This document shows positions 41,399-52,548 of a stretch of 64,000 nt of DNA, in pieces. The notes beneath the pieces were generated by a model. It was given only the letters and a program-made list of their open reading frames with translations, was not told the DNA's origin and did not search any database. This DNA comes from Onthophagus taurus (taxonomy: Eukaryota > Arthropoda > Insecta > Coleoptera > Scarabaeidae): the NCBI RefSeq assembly GCF_036711975.1, contig NC_091972.1:27099001-27163000 (forward strand), written 5' to 3'. The position numbers were made by a program, and so were the translations under genes. The first letter of the stretch is position 1. Each line of letters opens with the position of its first letter.

Positions 41399-43880
41399 TC
41401 ACGGAGATAACGACGGTTTCAAACCTTCAATTCTAATGAAAACGAAATTTGATTTGTGCAAGTCTTTATGAATAAAACGTTTTTGAATAGAGTGAAAAGA
41501 CGTATTCACTGGTTTTAATTTTGAACAAGTGTCTCTTAAACTGGAGAGGAAAGGCTCATAGTCAATAGATGGATTAGTAGGTATGAAGAACTCTCCAGGA
41601 AGTCTTAATGGTTGCCCGTAAAGCAGTTCTGCTGAGGAGGAACCTAGATCTTCCTTAAGTGATGTTCTTAATCCTAGTAGGATGAGGGGTAGATTGTTGT
41701 TCCATCTAGTAGAGTCTCCTTTAGCGATGATAGCCGTCTTTAATGATCGATGAAATCGTTCTAACATTCCATTTGCTTGGGGATGGAAAGATGATGTATG
41801 TATTTGTCGTGTGCCAAGTAATGTGTAATCATGTGTTATTGTGGTAGGTATACCAAATCGACTAAAATAAAGCCGGAAGAGTGTGTTTGCTATAGTAGAA
41901 GATGTGATATCTTTCAGCGGAAAAGCTTCTGGCCATCGAGTGAAGCGCTCGATAACTGTAAGTACATAAGTACAACCTAGGGACGGAGTGAGTGGTAGAA
42001 TCAAGTCGAAATGTATATGATCAAATCTAATTTTAGGAATTTTGATGTTGATGATTGGCGATTTTGCATGTTCTTGAATTTTTGCTTGTTGACATTTTAA
42101 GCAGGTTTTGGTCCAAACATGAATTTGCTTTGACATGTGTGGCCAAAAGAATCTTGTTTTGATTGCATGAATTATATCCCGTATTCCGGGATGAGATAAG
42201 CTATGAATTTTGTCAAAAATTGCTTGTCTGAACTGTTGCGAAATATAAATTCTTGGAGATGATGAAGAGGTTTCACACCACAGTTTGATATCGGATTATG
42301 ATGTTGTTTGATGTGTTAAACGATAAGATTTTGAAGGATTGTTGGAAAATTGCTTATTTAGTAAGTTTTCCAATTCTGTGTCAGCAAGTTGAGCGTTGCT
42401 AAGGGCTAGAAAATCAGGATAAGATGAATTTAGAGATCCGATGTTTGTTCTGGAAAGAGTATCTGCAACAATATTTGAATTTCCTCTGATGTATTTGATA
42501 TCTGAAGTAAATTGTGCAATATAACTTAGATATCGGGTTTGTCGAGGAGTTTTGTCTGTGGGCGAATAAATTGATGCGACAATGGGTTTGTGATCTATAT
42601 ATACCGTAAATTTATTTCCATGTAACGAATGTTTGAAAAATTTGATAGCAGAGTAGATCGCTAAAAGTTCTCTATCAAAAGTGGAATATTTGGTTTGGCA
42701 TGAATTAAATTTTTTGGAAAAGAACGCTAATGGTTGAGACCTTCCATTGACGGTTTGCGTTAAAACAGCTCCCATACCTGTGTTAGATGCATCAGTTGAC
42801 AATGATAGGATAGCATGTGAAGAGGGATGTCCTAGAAAGATAGATTTTGATAGAAGATTTTTGGCTGAAGAAAAAGCGTTGTCGTGTTGCAGAATCCAAG
42901 AAGTTGATGAAATTGTTTTTTGTTTTTGATAGTGAAGTAATTTTGAAAGTGTGTATAAGGGATCAAGAATATTTGAAATGTTAGGTAAGAATCTATGGTA
43001 GAAGTTTAACATTCCCAAAAATCTTTGTAACTCTTTTAGAGTCGTTGGCTTTGGAAAATGTGTTATGGCTGTGATTCTTGATTGCGATGGTCGAATGCCA
43101 TCGGATGAAACATGATGACTAAGAAAATCCAATGATTTAACACCGAAAATGCATTTTTTCGGTTGGATATTGACATTATAGGAAGTTAATCTGTGAAATA
43201 ATTGTTTTAAATGAAGTATGTGTTCTTCTTCATTTCGACTTGCTACAAGAATATCGTCTATATATACAAAAATGAAGGTTAGTCCTGAAAGTACTTCATT
43301 GATGAACCTTTGGAATGTTTGCGCTGCATTTCGAAGGCCAAAAGGCATGCGAACGAATTCGAAAAGACCGAAAGGGGTTGTTATAGCTGTCTTTGGTATG
43401 CCCTCTTCATCTACGGGCATCTGATGATACGCTATGACCAAGTCGATTTTAGAAAAGTTTTTGCATCCGTGCAAATGAATGTTGAAATCATGTATATGAG
43501 GTAGCGGATAGCGATCTGGCACAGTAACGTTGTTCAATTGGCGGTAATCTCCACATGGTCTCCAGTCATCAGAATCTTTTTTAGGTACCATGTGAAGAGG
43601 CGATGCCGTAGATGAAGAAGATGGTCGACAGATGCCCATAGCGACCATTTGTTCGAATTCTTTTTTAGCGATTGATAGCTTACGCACATCCAAACGTCGA
43701 GGACGGCAAAACGGAAGATGTGAATTAGTAATAATTTTGTGTTTAGTGTTGTGTGTAACGGGAGATGAGAAATCACGCGATGTAGTTAATTTTGGAAATG
43801 TTTTTAAAATGTTTGAAAATTTTGATTCAAAGAAGAAAATTTTGGGGGATGGAACGTCGCTTTTGATACAAGAACCAATA
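41399..43880 (-). pseudogene. gypsy pol: RT, RNase H, integrase
   Basis: A short linker with [20 protein letters not shown] precedes the RT (from 43693). It has [49 protein letters not shown] and the catalytic [11 protein letters not shown]. RNase H shows [32 protein letters not shown] and [13 protein letters not shown] at 42298-42296 interrupts the frame. The zinc-binding SHPGIRDII and FFWPHMSKQIHVWTKTCLKC follow, then integrase VLTVIERFTRWPEAFPL, the shortened HDYTLLG block and FHPQANGMLERFHRSLKTAI. A frameshift near 41399 precedes a GPY/F-like tail (DRLKPAV). The integrase middle lacks the usual Asp region (ITTDQG.QF), so a small deletion is likely. Confidence 0.85.
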
Positions 43881-43895
43881 GAGTTAAACCAAAAA

Positions 43896-43949
43896 TTATT
43901 TTTATTCTACCACATTTTAGGTGGTTTTCTGGTGCATGGCACACTACAG
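43896..43949 (-). repeat. gypsy 5' LTR, internally deleted
   Basis: Same start and end words as the 3' LTR, but only about 54 bases long. The deletion removes the middle. Confidence 0.6.
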
Positions 43950-44081
43950 GTACAATACCAAAAAAAGAATATTGTATAGGGGTGGACTATTCTAAGAATA
44001 TTTTATCCTTTGATAATTTTTGAAAAACCGGTTTGCTTCGAGATACCAAAGATTTTAACAACAACATTTTATTACTAAAAA

Positions 44082-44660
44082 TTACAAATATAAGCTTCCT
44101 AATCTTAATAATAATACCTGTCGAAAATGATCACCTCCAGCTAAAATGAAACAATCAAATCTTCTCCTCATTGACTGTCGAACCCTTTCAAAAACTCCAC
44201 GATCGTTTCTTGTTAAAATGCAGCCAGCAGTTATATGATTTCGCAAGTCTTCCACATTTTCCAATGGAGTAGTGTAAACTAAAGATTTAAGATGGTCTTA
44301 TAGAAAAAAATCCGGAGAGTTTAAGTGAGAGGATCGGACAAGCTACAGATGAGGTCCACCTCGACCAGTCCAGCGATCTTCATATGTTTCTGTCAAAAAC
44401 TCACGAGCGCACCATCGTGCATAAACCACATTGAATTTCTTATTGCCAATGGTATATCCTTTAGAAACTGATGTAACGTTTGTTCCCAAAAGTTGCAATA
44501 CACTTCGCCGGTAAGTCGTCTTGGTAGAAATACTGGTCAAACTAGCCAGTTACCCACAATTTCAACCCAAACGTTCAACAAAAAGTGATGTTAAAATAGT
44601 TCTTCACTTAGTTCATGTGGATTTTCTTCACACATGGTTATTGTGAAAATTCCTTATTGC
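44082..44660 (-). pseudogene. mariner/IS630-like DDE transposase, C-terminal half
   Basis: The minus strand decodes in shifting frames as CEENPHELSEEL, NVWVEIVGNWLV, FLPRRLTGEVYCNFW, REFLTETYEDRWTGRGGP, SSHLNSPDFFL.DHLKSLVY, then ENVEDLRNHITAGC and DRGVFERVRQSMRRRFD. The blocks are contiguous in family order, from after the first catalytic Asp to the C-terminus. The matching N-terminal half lies on the same strand at 47720-47450, with a hAT element and other inserts between. Confidence 0.78.
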
Positions 44661-44844
44661 ATTTCTTGAATAATTCGCTTCATCATTCTACCCCATATAT
44701 CTACATATTTCTATAGCAATAAAAAGAGCCAAAAGCAAGGTGGAATGGGATGAACAGAAGGAAAAGGCATGGTCAGTTTTCTTTTGAAATGCCAATCATC
44801 CCGGGAAGAAATATTAGGAAATCTCGAAATATGTAATGACGTTA

Positions 44845-44916
44845 TAAGTACGAAGGCTTTGACGGCCGATGTTAATATAAGTACGAAGACCGTGAAAGCC
44901 TTCGTACTTATATTAT
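44845..44916. repeat. PLE terminus as inverted pair
   Basis: TATAAGTACGAAGGCTTT (44844-44862) is the exact reverse complement of AAAGCCTTCGTACTTATA (44896-44914). CGGCCGATGTTAATATA and GACCGTGAAAGCC between them are the same PLE end words as at 22385 and 31705. Confidence 0.75.
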
Positions 44917-45238
44917 CAACCATTATGGGCAGGTTATTAACAACCAAATAAAGGATTGTGCCATCTCACGGATTAGACAACGTAAGCTATTAAGTAGCTT
45001 GGTCGTCCTAGAAAACTGCGGAGAGAAGAAGATAACGCTAAGCTTTCTCAAAGTGATGCACCATATCGACTCTGCTACGGCATGTAGGATCTTGATTAAG
45101 ACAGAACAGGTAGTGATATGAGAAAAAAATTCACAACAGTTTTAAAGATCTGCAGCAAATAAGTCACCGGTTACTACGACTCCACAAGAATCCTCCGCTA
45201 CAATTGATGCTTCATATATTCTAAAATGAACAACACAT

Positions 45239-45400
45239 ACAGTGTGTTAGAGTTAATTATCGTACCCGACGTCATAATTCCAAGTATGCAACCAATATCA
45301 CAGTATTGTAATAAGCAAATCGCGTATTATATTATACTGTGATATTGGTTGCATACTTGCAATTATGACGTCGGATACGATAATTAATTAACACAGTGTC
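45239..45400. mobile_element. Palindromic MITE, copy B
   Basis: Arms of about 75 bases are nearly exact reverse complements. Each runs from an ACA.TGTGTTA end through TTAATTATCGTA, GACGTCATAATT, GCAACCAATATCACAGTA to a CGCG-containing centre near 45320. Copy A is at 12931-13068. No gene. Confidence 0.88.
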
Positions 45401-45602
45401 TATCAATGTCTTATCCGCAAGAAACCTCGGCTTACACCCCGCGACTCAATTATCAGAAATCACACTTTCTTTGTAATAATTAAGTCGAGATCGCTTGCGA
45501 CCGAGGCGCTGCGATGATGACCAGTTTCAAGTAGATATGATATTAACGACAACAAGCCTCGACAACAAGCGAACTCCGCTTATTTACTCAAAAGATCTAC
45601 AG

Positions 45603-47372
45603 CAGGGGTGGGCAAACTTAACACTGGTATGAGCGACATTAACTTTTTTTTTAATTAAAAACATAAAAATTTAATTAAGGTCTTTATTGATAATAATATA
45701 TTAGGTAAATACACTATATATTTACTATTTTGTGCAATGTACGTTATTGATAAATATTTTAGATTAATTTTTTGATGTAGATGCGTGACATTCTATTTCA
45801 TCAACAAGTCTTGTAAAGTTAGGTTTGTAATCACACTAATCACTGATGCACGATCGAATAGATGCCATTAAGTGGTCATCAGTCAGAGAACTCCTAAATA
45901 GCGATTTGATGTTTTTCATCAAACATAGATAAGTGGAACCAAAAAATGCAGATACCCTCATTGCCACCGATCTCAATAATGTATATTTTCCTTCTGGTAA
46001 TAAATTCCAAAAATAATTTTCATTTACACGTGCTTTCAGAATTATATCTGATTGTAAAAAATTGTTCAAATTTCTAACTGTAGACCCGATGAATTCAATT
46101 GAAAAGTATGAGCTAGATTTTATTAAATATTCTCATTATCGAATTCTCTAAAGGAAATGAAAGAAATTCAAAAATCGGTTGAAGATTATTGAGATTTGCA
46201 ATTCGTTTCTCAAATTCTTGATTAAAATTTTCCAGTTTAGAACAAAACATTTCAATATTACATTCACCAGTAAGTTTAATATGTTTTTCTCAATATGGAA
46301 AATATTTAAAATTTTGCCTTTTTAATTGTGAAGCAAAAAGTTTTAATTTTGCTTTAAAAGCATTTACCGAACTGAACAACTCAATAATATATTTTCTTTT
46401 TCCTTGTAATTGTAAATTAAGCGAATTAAATCCGTAAGAATTGCAATTGTTTTTATCCACATTGGATCTTTCGATTGTTCATGTTTCTCTCACAATATGT
46501 CCAAAAATGCAATAATGCTGAAAGGCAAAAAATTTTGAAATGTTTTCCAAAAAAGCTTATTGAATTAGAAATTTTCATTGCTATGTCCATAATATCTTTA
46601 ACATCCAATATTTTTGCACATAAGGCATTATTGTGAATTATGCAACGAAATGATATAAAATCAGGAAACTGCTCATTTTGTTTGTGAAGGGCTAAAAATC
46701 CATGATTTCTGCCGATCATTGAAGGTGCCCGTCAGTAGGCATAGCAACCAATTTATGCACAGGCAAATTTGGTTTTCCGGGAAATGGCATAAAAGTTGCC
46801 ATCATATCTGGACCTCGCGTTGTTCCCTTTTATCGGAAAAATTGCAAAAAACCATTCTTATAAAAACAATTAATAGTATCAACGATATCTGTTGAGTCGT
46901 CAAACTGCAACGAAAAGAAACGACAACTTTGTATGTCATCTTCAAACTGTCGAATTACATTTTTATTCATATCTTCAATACAACGAGTTACAGTTCTGCT
47001 AGAAAGTTGCAAATCTTTAATTGCATTGAAAATTTCACTTTTATTTTTAAAGTTGAAAAATAATTTCTCACTGCCCTCAAGAAAAGCTTCCTTAAAAATT
47101 TCCGAATACCGAAAAGGCTTTGTATGTTTTGCCAAAATGTATGGTTTGACATAAGATGCTTCAGTTTCCATTTTGGATTGATGCATAGGCTTTTGAAACA
47201 AAAGTTGCTGTGCGTTTAATTGATTTTTATGTTATCGATCATTTTCATAATTTTCTGCAAGATTTTTAGTACACGTTTTAAATTAAAAGATTTAAAATTA
47301 ACTTAGTAAATTATTTAAAATGTCTGCGGTCGACTGTCGAACTGTTTGCGATCGACCGTTTGCCCACCCCTG
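45603..47372 (-). mobile_element. hAT transposon, autonomous-type, decayed
   Basis: The ends are CAGGGGTGGGCAAAC and its exact reverse complement. They are flanked by ATCTACAG (45595-45602) and ATCTACAA (47373-47380), an 8-bp target duplication with one change. Total 1770 bp. It interrupts an older DDE transposase (see 44082-44660 and 47450-47720). Confidence 0.88.
45790..47235 (-). pseudogene. hAT transposase, ZBED5/SCAND3-like
   Basis: The minus strand reads KMETEASYVKPYILAKHTKP, SSRTVTRCIEDMNKNV and SLQFDDSTDIVDTINCFYKN (47201-46830). FDDSTD carries the first catalytic Asp. A break is followed by MIGRNHGFLALHKQNEQF and FRCIIHNNALCAKIL (46719-46453). After a decayed middle comes NYFWNLLPEGKYTLLRSVAM, FGSTYLCLMKNIKSLFRSSL and TDDHLMASIRS (46069-45836), the C-terminal dimerisation region. 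The N-terminal zinc finger is missing. It is broken in three or more places. Confidence 0.83.
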
Positions 47373-47449
47373 ATCTACAAAGTTATCTGATAAAATAGAT
47401 GTATGTGACGAAGTTTTTGTCGTTGCAAAATTGTTGTTGCAAAAACTAC

Positions 47450-47720
47450 GACTCATTGCTCGAATGAGGTTTACTTTATAGGAATGATATTTTGCGGTTT
47501 TTAAAATTTTGTGCGCCGTTGATGCAAATTCGACTCAACATCCCTTACAGTAAGATGATGGTTTTCTTGTCCAGCCAAAACCACGTTTTGTTAAACCTCC
47601 TCTGAAACATTTGGTCGGCCAGAGTTCGAGAAATCTCATAGATGCCCATGCTTTTTAAATTTAATCACATCTAGGCTTGCCATACTTTGGCTAGTGCAAA
47701 GTTCTTGTTTGAGGCTGATT
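47450..47720 (-). pseudogene. DDE transposase N-terminal half (DUF4817-type), right part of the split gene
   Basis: Decodes as NSGRPNVSEEV, QNVVLAGQENHHLTVRDVES and KILKTAKYHSYKVNLI. This is the second helix-turn-helix and linker of the same transposase family as 44082-44660. Confidence 0.65.
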
Positions 47721-48434
47721 TTTGGTGTTCGGCGTCGCCCACATATAAGTCATAAGTTGCGGGAGGTAAATTGGTTAAGGGGGTTAAATTGGTTTTAGTT
47801 GTATTATTATTATTATTTTTTGGTATTATTTTCGTTATTATATTACGTATCTATTTTTTTAACAATTAATACTGTGCCCTTCAAATCTGAATTTCTTGGC
47901 GACTGATCGAGCTAGAAAGTTAAAATTTGTAACAGTTGCTGTTTGAATATCCTTAAATAGAGCGCCATTAGCTACATCGGTAACATCGGTATTTGACAGC
48001 TTTCAGGTGATGCCGCCATAATTGTTTGTAATTTCACAGGTGGTAAGCGTTGACTTGATCCAAATTAAAAAAAAACAACAAGTTAACAATGACAAATTAA
48101 ACGAATTTTTAAATGTCATATTTTTATTAATAGACTAGTAGTTTATTGGTTAATGCTTGATTATAAATTACACAAAAGCCGAATTTGTGACCATGGATTT
48201 TATTTTGGGACAATGTCAAAGAAATACTCGTTATGCTCAAAGAGTATAAAGTATAAATTTTGATTTTTCATTTGAGTATAAAGATACCCAAATGTCCGAC
48301 TTCCGAGCAGGCGATGTTTCGATAATGAACTGATATTGGAGATTGGAGATATTGGAAGTGTCGATATATCTAAACGTCGAAAAAAGTCGTATGTACTTCG
48401 AGAACAGAACAACGAACTAACTATTAAGGGCCGA
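47721..48434. other. Unassigned intergenic DNA
   Basis: Contains an ATT microsatellite near 47800 and no coding signal I can support. Confidence 0.5.
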
Positions 48435-48710
48435 TTTACATCAGACGAGCGAATGCTCATTCTATCCCCACTTTATCATATTCTTTTAGTGTAAAGAGAT
48501 GTAGAGCATTCCTTCGTTGTTCTGTCTGCGTTCTCAAAGCTTCTATGGAATATTCTAGGAATGTTCGATCGCTTGATGTAAACGGCACTAGAGCGTGCGA
48601 ACAATTGCTTAAAGCCTTCTTGCGTGTTCGGACGTGCTCGCTCATCGGAGCGGTCTCTTCGAAGCGTTCTTGTGTTCTAGCCGAATGAGCATTCGTTCGG
48701 CTGATCTAAA
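48435..48710. mobile_element. MITE with TTTA.ATCAG ends
   Basis: The left end TTTACATCAGACGAGCGAAT and, reverse-complemented, the right end TTTAGATCAGCCGAACGAAT match at most positions, continuing through GCTCATTC. The interior is comparatively GC-rich (GCGTTCTTG, GACGTGCTCG) and non-coding. Confidence 0.65.
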
Positions 48711-48764
48711 CATCTATGTGCAAGAATTCTAATTCTTGGTTCTCATTTTTGCTAGTTGATGTTT

Positions 48765-48803
48765 TGGTGTAAACGAAAGCGCGTTTTTAGCGTTTACACC
48801 AAC
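48765..48803. repeat. 12-bp stem hairpin
   Basis: TTGGTGTAAACG and CGTTTACACCAA flank a GC-containing loop. It lies just upstream of the PLE fragment. Confidence 0.75.
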
Positions 48804-48827
48804 AGAACTATTGTAGATTTAGTGACA

Positions 48828-49849
48828 AAATTTATAAACTTGAACACGGTTTACCTATGGGTTTCTCAATATCTGGCATTTTGGCTGATTTGTATTTAGA
48901 TGTATTGAGAAGAACTTCATTATTAATCGGTTGAACCCTTATTCCAAATATATTGTAAAATGGATCTGATATGTGGATGACGTTTTTTGTGTCTGGAACG
49001 GCAATAGATCTGATCTTGATAACTTTCTTGATTATATGAACAACATTCATACGAATCTTAATTTTACCTTAGAAGTTGAAGATGAAAATAAATTAAACTA
49101 TTTAGATTTGACAATACTTAAAGGTGGCCACTGTTTTGCCTATGACATTTTCAGAAAACCTTCTTCCCTAAATACTATAATTCCTTACGATTCCTTCCAT
49201 CCACACAGCCATAAATTAGCCGCTTTCCAATCATATATTACTAGATTGTTGAGGTACCCTTTAGATAGATCCGCTAAATTCAGAGAAATAAAGTTTATTA
49301 GTACTTTAGCAAAAAATAATGGTTATCCTCCCAATACTATCAATAAACTACTATTCAAAAACATCATTAAGCAAGATCCTCTTTATAATTATGATAAAGA
49401 CAGATTTGACAATTTTAGATCACTGACATACAATAAGATCAACTGCAAGATTAAGTCTATTCTACAATCATACGGTGTTTATGTTGGTTTCAAGTCTAAT
49501 GGACAGATCAGCGATATATTGGCCAATCATAAACAGAAAGAAGACATTTTATACTGTAGTGGTGTTTATTCTATCGGATGTTGTGATTGTGCCGCTGTTT
49601 ACATAGGTCAGACCGGTAGGAAGCTACATAAAAGAATATATGAACAATATATTTAAGCATATGAGTGAGACCGAACATAACATTAACTTTGAAAATGTGA
49701 AACTCCTTCACAAATGCGATAAGGGTGTAAGAATGGATTTTTTGGAGGGTTTTGAAATCGATAAAGTTAAGCATAAAAAAGATTCTCGCCTGCTGAATGA
49801 TCAAATAGAAAATTTTTATAAGCCTTTGTACGCCTTCTTGAAACATTAG
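48828..49849 (+). pseudogene. PLE reverse transcriptase / GIY-YIG endonuclease
   Basis: Blocks: KLEHGLPMGFSISGILADLY (RT motif B region), decayed KW.RYVDDVFCVWNG (catalytic YVDD, with the Arg position now a stop), then from 48973 LNFTLEVEDENKLNYLDLTI, AYDIFRKPSSLNTIIP, HSHKLAAFQSYITRLLRYPL and VYSIGCCDCAAVYIGQTGRK. VYIGQTGR.LHKR is the GIY-YIG motif. A shift near 49640 leads to HMSETEHNINFENVKLLHKC and the C-terminus at 49849. It has at least four frame faults. It would encode target nicking and reverse transcription in an intact element. Confidence 0.85.
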
Positions 49850-50198
49850 ATTTTCGTTATATTTAGTTCCGACTCTTTTTCGTTTTAATTGTAATTCATA
49901 TAATATTTATAACCTGTTTGCGACAAAATAAAATTTTTCCGCTCGAAATCGATAACTAGTTGTCAGTTGTATCGAGTGTGTTTTCATGAATGTTCTTGTT
50001 AATTTATAAAAAGTTTTAATTTGTTTATTTTATTGTAAAGTTTTTACAGTTTTACTTTCATTTTACTTGTGATTTTGTATGTCCCTACGCTGTGACCTTT
50101 TTTACGACTGTAAGATAAAGATTTTCTGATATTTTTAAGAAATACATATATTACATTTTCGTGTTCTTCTTCTGTGATCTGATGCTTTGTAGATTTGG

Positions 50199-50227
50199 CT
50201 GATGATGACATGTGAACATGTCGAAAC
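50199..50227 (+). ncRNA. Hammerhead-ribozyme-like core in a PLE tail
   Basis: CTGATGA (50199-50205), one T, a perfect six-pair stem GACATG-TGAA-CATGTC (50207-50222), then GAAAC (50223-50227). CGGTACCATGTA follows, allowing a very short stem III (AC with GU) before a possible cleavage site after GTA. PLEs of many animals carry hammerheads in their terminal repeats, so the position supports the call. Stem I looks weak. Confidence 0.6.
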
Positions 50228-50451
50228 CGGTACCATGTAAATAAAATATAATAAATATATTATTTAGAGAAGAAGAGGCCTTTTTAGTCTTTATTATTAA
50301 TTAAAATAACTCAACATGTCTTATCAAAGTCAACTTAGTTTTGTGTGTAGAATCAGAATATGCAATAAAAACTATATCATTCCATTTAAAATAAGATATG
50401 TTTATTTCAGTACGTCGTTATGGAACAACTGTATGTATATAGTTACATATT

Positions 50452-50569
50452 TTTGATACAAGATAGCGAAACGACACTTTTGCATTCGAGAACGAAAGTT
50501 GTTTTATGAGCTTTAGCGAGCAAAAAAATCGTTCGAGAATGCAAAAGAATTTCGCTATAGTGTATCAAA
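50452..50569. mobile_element. Fold-back element
   Basis: TTTGATACAAGATAGCGAAA on the left pairs with TTTCGCTATAGTGTATCAAA on the right. TTTTGCATTCGAGAACG pairs with CGTTCGAGAATGCAAAA. There is no gene. Confidence 0.72.
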
Positions 50570-51345
50570 CAACATTTTTTCGAAAACTGCGTGTTCTAAA
50601 GTTTATAAAGCAATAAAACGACCAAATTCTGTATAATGACATTTAGAATTCATTTAATATTATGTCAAAAACTTAACGTCACATCGACTTAACCTCACAT
50701 ATTGAACAAATGTACTATTATAAATTTGCATTTAAACATGAAATGAAATGATAAAACAATTAAATGTTAATTATTTTGTGTTTATAATTTGTTCATAACA
50801 ATAAATTAACAATTAATAGTATCAAATTCGTTGATTGTCGTAGCTGGACGTAAAAGTCTTTTGCGTCCCGGATGTAAAAGACTTTTTTGTAATTCGCGAC
50901 GGTAATGAAAGCTATTACAGTACTCAAACGGGTGCTGTAATGACACTCTTTACAGCATCTGATGCTGTAATGAGATTTTAGTAACATTTTATGGAATCAG
51001 TTCAAGTTGGTGACATTGGGTCATTAATTTTTCTAGTTGTCAATGTGACAATGTTTGCCTATGGATGTTTAAACACATTCTTAACATCGAATACAAGGTC
51101 CACAATGACGAGGACATTGAACTCTGAGCAATTTCTCTTATTTTGGGAGGTGTACATGAAACATTTTTATCAGGTGAATACGTTTTGTGTTTTGACAGTT
51201 TCTATTTGTCATTCAAATTTCTATTTTCAAGTGTTACGTTGTTACCAACTGCTACATACCTATTTCCCTACATTGTCAAAATTTATTTTATTTTTGAGAA
51301 AAAAAAAGGATAAAAACGCGAATTACAAAAAATAGCATAAAAAAC

Positions 51346-51452
51346 ACGTTTCATAAGACTTAAAGCACTCATTCATTAAAAAACTCGTGGCTTCGCCACT
51401 CTTTTTTCAACTTGAATTCGTGCATTTCAAACGTGTCTTACGAAACTTGTTT
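51346..51452. mobile_element. Fold-back element with a short GC-rich tip
   Basis: AACACGTTTCATAAGACTT pairs imperfectly with a right arm containing GTGTCTTACGAAACTTG. The tip GAGTGGCGAAGCCAC/GTGGCTTCGCCACTC is a near-perfect hairpin at about 51389-51403. Confidence 0.6.
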
Positions 51453-52128
51453 TTTAATATACTATTACGTCCTGTTGACAAAAAACTATCGTTTTGACGG
51501 TCGCTAAGTACCATGCAAAAGTCAACTTTTAACAGCAGTTTTCGAAAAAAAATATTTTCCGTTTATAGTGTGCTAAGTTTCCTACAACTTTTGTCTAAGG
51601 AAGAACTGCTAATTAATACAAATTTTGATCTTACTACTCAAAAACGTTAAAATATAATATAGTTTTCTTATTATTGTTTGTATAATCGAGTAAAAAGGTA
51701 ACGCGAAGAGGTTACAAGTAGCTTGGAATTTTCGATTAGTAGGTGCGTTATAAAAATTAAATTTTCAGATAGAAAAACGTTCAGCAAATTTTTTCTGTCA
51801 ATAGATTCTCATTCAAGACAGTCTAAAATACACTTTAAACGAAGAAAGAATTTTTCTTTTAAATTTCTAAGGTGTCAACAAAAACTAAATAAATTTTATT
51901 TATATGTTACCTCATTTTTTTAAGATTTTCAAAGATATGTAAAGATGTATTGAAAGAGTTTATATTTATCTCATTTATCTAAATAATGGTCTAGTCCTGT
52001 TTATCATCATATTTATTCTTCTTAAAGATTTTAGATAAGAAAGTGGATTAAATTTGTATAAACGACACAATTTTTTTCGTTAAAGATTAGTAAATAAATT
52101 CATAGACCCATAACAAAATTATATAAAA
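51453..52128. other. Intergenic DNA 3' of the CRAL-TRIO gene
   Basis: No gene recognised. TTTATT at 52129-52134 is AATAAA on the minus strand and may end the CRAL-TRIO transcript. Confidence 0.4.
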
Positions 52129-52548
52129 TTTATTTTTTATAACACAATTAACAACAAACAACCGTAGATAATAACACAAGTGCTTCAAATAAAAAATAAC
52201 TAAACGAAATAAAATTGGACAAAAACTAAATTTATGATATACAAAAATATAATAAGCAACGAGTCAATCGTTAAAAACGAAGGTAACTGAAAACCACCTA
52301 AGGCTTTAAATATATCTCTAAACGAATACGTTAACACAAAAACAAATCCGTCAAAAAAAAACGAATCTTATAAAAATTAAGAAATAACTTATGAATTACG
52401 AGATTATACGAAATAATTACGAAGTTAATTGAACGAGATTAATAAGTTTCATGTTTTTTTTGTTCATTAGGAATACAAGTAAAACAGTTCTAGACTTATA
52501 CACACCATCAAAAGACTAGTACTTTTAAGAAGCTTTTATGAAAAAGAA

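Larger units (their letters stand above)
40951..43949 (-). mobile_element. Ty3/gypsy LTR retrotransposon, gag and protease deleted
   Basis: On the minus strand a 5' LTR remnant (43949 to about 43896) begins TGTAGTGTGCCATGCACC and ends near AGAATAAAAATAATTTTT. It runs straight into pol. The 3' LTR (about 41117 to 40960) begins with the same words after a purine tract GGAAGGGGGAG, has the same end, and carries about 100 extra bases between. GTACAATA flanks the element on both sides (40943-40950, 43950-43957). Gag, protease and the primer-binding site are absent. Confidence 0.75.
48828..50275 (+). mobile_element. Second Penelope-like element, 5'-truncated
   Basis: Starts inside the reverse transcriptase, retains the GIY-YIG nuclease, and ends in a non-coding tail that includes a hammerhead-like core at 50199-50227. 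It differs clearly from the PLE at 20340 in sequence, so two PLE lineages are present. Confidence 0.8.

Noticed and set aside
50991-51335. A 114-aa frame with hydrophobic segments
   Set aside because: No family recognised, located between fold-back repeats; treated as chance.
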